From: Verrucomicrobiales bacterium
Lineage (GTDB): Bacteria > Verrucomicrobiota > Verrucomicrobiia > Verrucomicrobiales > DEV007
DNA: 5,916 nt
Direction of reading: 5' to 3'
NCBI GenBank assembly: GCA_007123695.1
Contig: SLGN01000524.1
Coordinates: 1-5,916 of the forward strand
A program made the position numbers and the translations under genes. The notes beneath the pieces were generated by a model, which had not been told where the DNA came from, did no database searches, and worked only from the letters and a program-made list of their open reading frames with translations. This document shows positions 4,894 to 5,916 of the stretch, in pieces; within the stretch, counting starts at the first letter, position 1; the number at the start of each line of letters is the position of its first letter.

Positions 4894-5916
4894 CTAGTCG
4901 TCCTCGACGACTTTGGCGTCACCGGGATCGGATGCTTCCTCGTCGGATTCGGCGGGGATCCGGCGGATGCGCACCTTGTCGATGCGCTGGCGGTCCATGT
5001 CGAGGATCTCGAATTCGAACTCCCCGGCGGCGAAGGACTCGCCTTCGTCGGGCAGACGGTCGAGACGGTGCAGGATGTAGCCCGCGAGGGTCTGGAAGGG
5101 CTCCTTTTCCGCCTCGGTTAGGAAATGGAAGCCGGGAATCGCCTCCTCGACCTCGTCGATCTCGACAAGCCCGTCGGCAAGCCAAGCCCCTTCCTCCAAC
5201 TGCTCGAGGGCGGGGCGGTCCTTCAACCCGTTCGGTCGCAGTTCGCCGACGACTTCCTCGACGATGTCCTCGAGGCTGATGAGGCCGCGCACCGTCCCGA
5301 ACTCGTCGGCAACGAGCGCCGCACCCAGCGGGGAATGCCGCAGCGTGTCCAGCAGAGTCAGGGCCGACTGCGTTTCGGAAACGAAAAGGGGCTCCTCGCA
5401 GATTTCTCCGAGCGGCTTGGGGCGCTCCTCGACGAGATTGGTGAAGAGACGGCGCAGATCGACCATTCCGACAATGGTGTCCCGGTTTTCCTCGTAGACG
5501 GGAAAGACGGTCTGGCCCGATTCCGCGACGAGGTCGCGGTAGTCGGCCGGCGCGGCGTCGTGGGGCAGGAAGAGAATGCGCGGCCGCGGCTGCATCACCT
5601 CCTCGGCGAGCACTTCGCGCAAGTCGAAGACCCCCTCGACCATTTCCGATTCCTCCTGATGGACCGATCCCGTCACGATTCCCTCGCGCAGGATCACCTC
5701 CACGTCGGCGACCGAGTCGCCCCCCTCCTCCAACGGACGGTTCCCGAACAATGAAAGCACGAACCTCGTGCTGCCCTCGAGAACGACGACCGCCGGCTTC
5801 GCCGCCGCCGCGAGCAGCGCCATGGGCCGCGCCATGCCGGAAGCGATCGACTCCGGAAAGCGCAGCGCCAGTCCCTTCGGCACCAGCTCGCCGAGAACGA
5901 GGGCGAAGTAGGTCAA
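4894..5916 (-). CDS. CorC/HlyC (CNNM-like) family membrane protein, C-terminal 340 residues (5' truncated)
   Basis: The frame runs off the window end; its first visible codon (TTG) is internal, because TYFALVLGELVPK is the conserved late part of the DUF21 membrane domain. About 90-110 N-terminal residues, including the first membrane segments, are missing. Domain order in the visible part: end of DUF21 with membrane-facing segments (1-58), a CBS pair (about 104-158 with MQPRPRI and VFPVYEENRDTIVGMVDLR; about 172-226 with GLISLEDIVEEVVGEL), then a CorC_HlyC domain (about 240-320, with DGLVEIDEV and LAGYILHRL). The tail is strongly acidic (DEEASDPGDAKVVEDD). Relatives act in Mg2+/Co2+ efflux or resistance; the CBS pair binds adenine nucleotides in homologues. 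Some members are annotated as haemolysins without good evidence. It ends with TAG and is convergent with vapC. The family is certain; the transported ion is not. Confidence 0.93.
   Translation of the reverse strand: MTYFALVLGELVPKGLALRFPESIASGMARPMALLAAAAKPAVVVLEGSTRFVLSLFGNRPLEEGGDSVADVEVILREGIVTGSVHQEESEMVEGVFDLREVLAEEVMQPRPRILFLPHDAAPADYRDLVAESGQTVFPVYEENRDTIVGMVDLRRLFTNLVEERPKPLGEICEEPLFVSETQSALTLLDTLRHSPLGAALVADEFGTVRGLISLEDIVEEVVGELRPNGLKDRPALEQLEEGAWLADGLVEIDEVEEAIPGFHFLTEAEKEPFQTLAGYILHRLDRLPDEGESFAAGEFEFEILDMDRQRIDKVRIRRIPAESDEEASDPGDAKVVEDD

Noticed and set aside
4293..4922. A minus-strand frame with an Asn-Arg dipeptide repeat opposite vapC
   Set aside because: The repeat is just the CGATTT array read as codons, and the rest is antisense to vapC and overlaps the end of the corC-like gene; no domain is visible.

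Overview
The window reads as a G+C-rich chromosomal segment (about two-thirds G+C by eye) from a PVC-group bacterium, most likely Verrucomicrobiota and possibly Planctomycetota. The main reason is the pairing of a DUF1501 protein with a DUF1080 (3-keto-disaccharide hydrolase-like) secreted protein, two families strongly expanded in those phyla. Starts without a Shine-Dalgarno sequence also fit. The phylum call is inference; there is no rRNA or tRNA in the window.

Layout. (1) 1-1185, plus strand: the last 394 codons of a DUF1501 protein (alkaline-phosphatase/sulfatase-like fold) whose N-terminus lies upstream of the window. (2) 1186-1456: non-coding, with a possible hairpin after the stop, an AT-rich patch and a putative promoter just before the next start. 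(3) 1457-3220, plus: an AGCS-family sodium:amino-acid symporter with two unusual traits, a signal-peptide-like N-terminus and a roughly 70-residue insert resembling a bacterial SH3 domain in a predicted periplasmic loop. (4) 3254-3913, minus: a small secreted DUF1080 protein, convergent with the symporter across a 33-bp gap holding a perfect G+C palindrome. (5) 3914-4056: a divergent promoter region. (6) 4057-4745, plus: a VapBC-type toxin-antitoxin pair (ribbon-helix-helix antitoxin, PIN-domain toxin) with a 4-bp ATGA overlap, less G+C-rich than its neighbours, and with an inverted repeat over the antitoxin promoter and start. (7) 4746-4893: a convergent intergenic gap with a CGATTT hexanucleotide array and a ten-G run. 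(8) 4894-5916, minus: the C-terminal 340 codons of a CorC/HlyC (CNNM-like) membrane protein with a CBS pair and a CorC_HlyC domain; its N-terminus lies beyond the window.

The genes do not form one pathway. DUF1501 and DUF1080 are often linked to polysaccharide breakdown in this group, AGCS imports small amino acids, CorC-like proteins are tied to divalent-cation handling, and VapBC is a self-contained accessory module. The observations most worth following are the SH3-like insert in the transporter, the repeated arrangement of a TTGMCM / TANNNT promoter immediately before the start codon at three unrelated genes (implying leaderless or nearly leaderless mRNAs), and the putative VapB operator that coincides with such a start. 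No clear new multi-gene system is visible.
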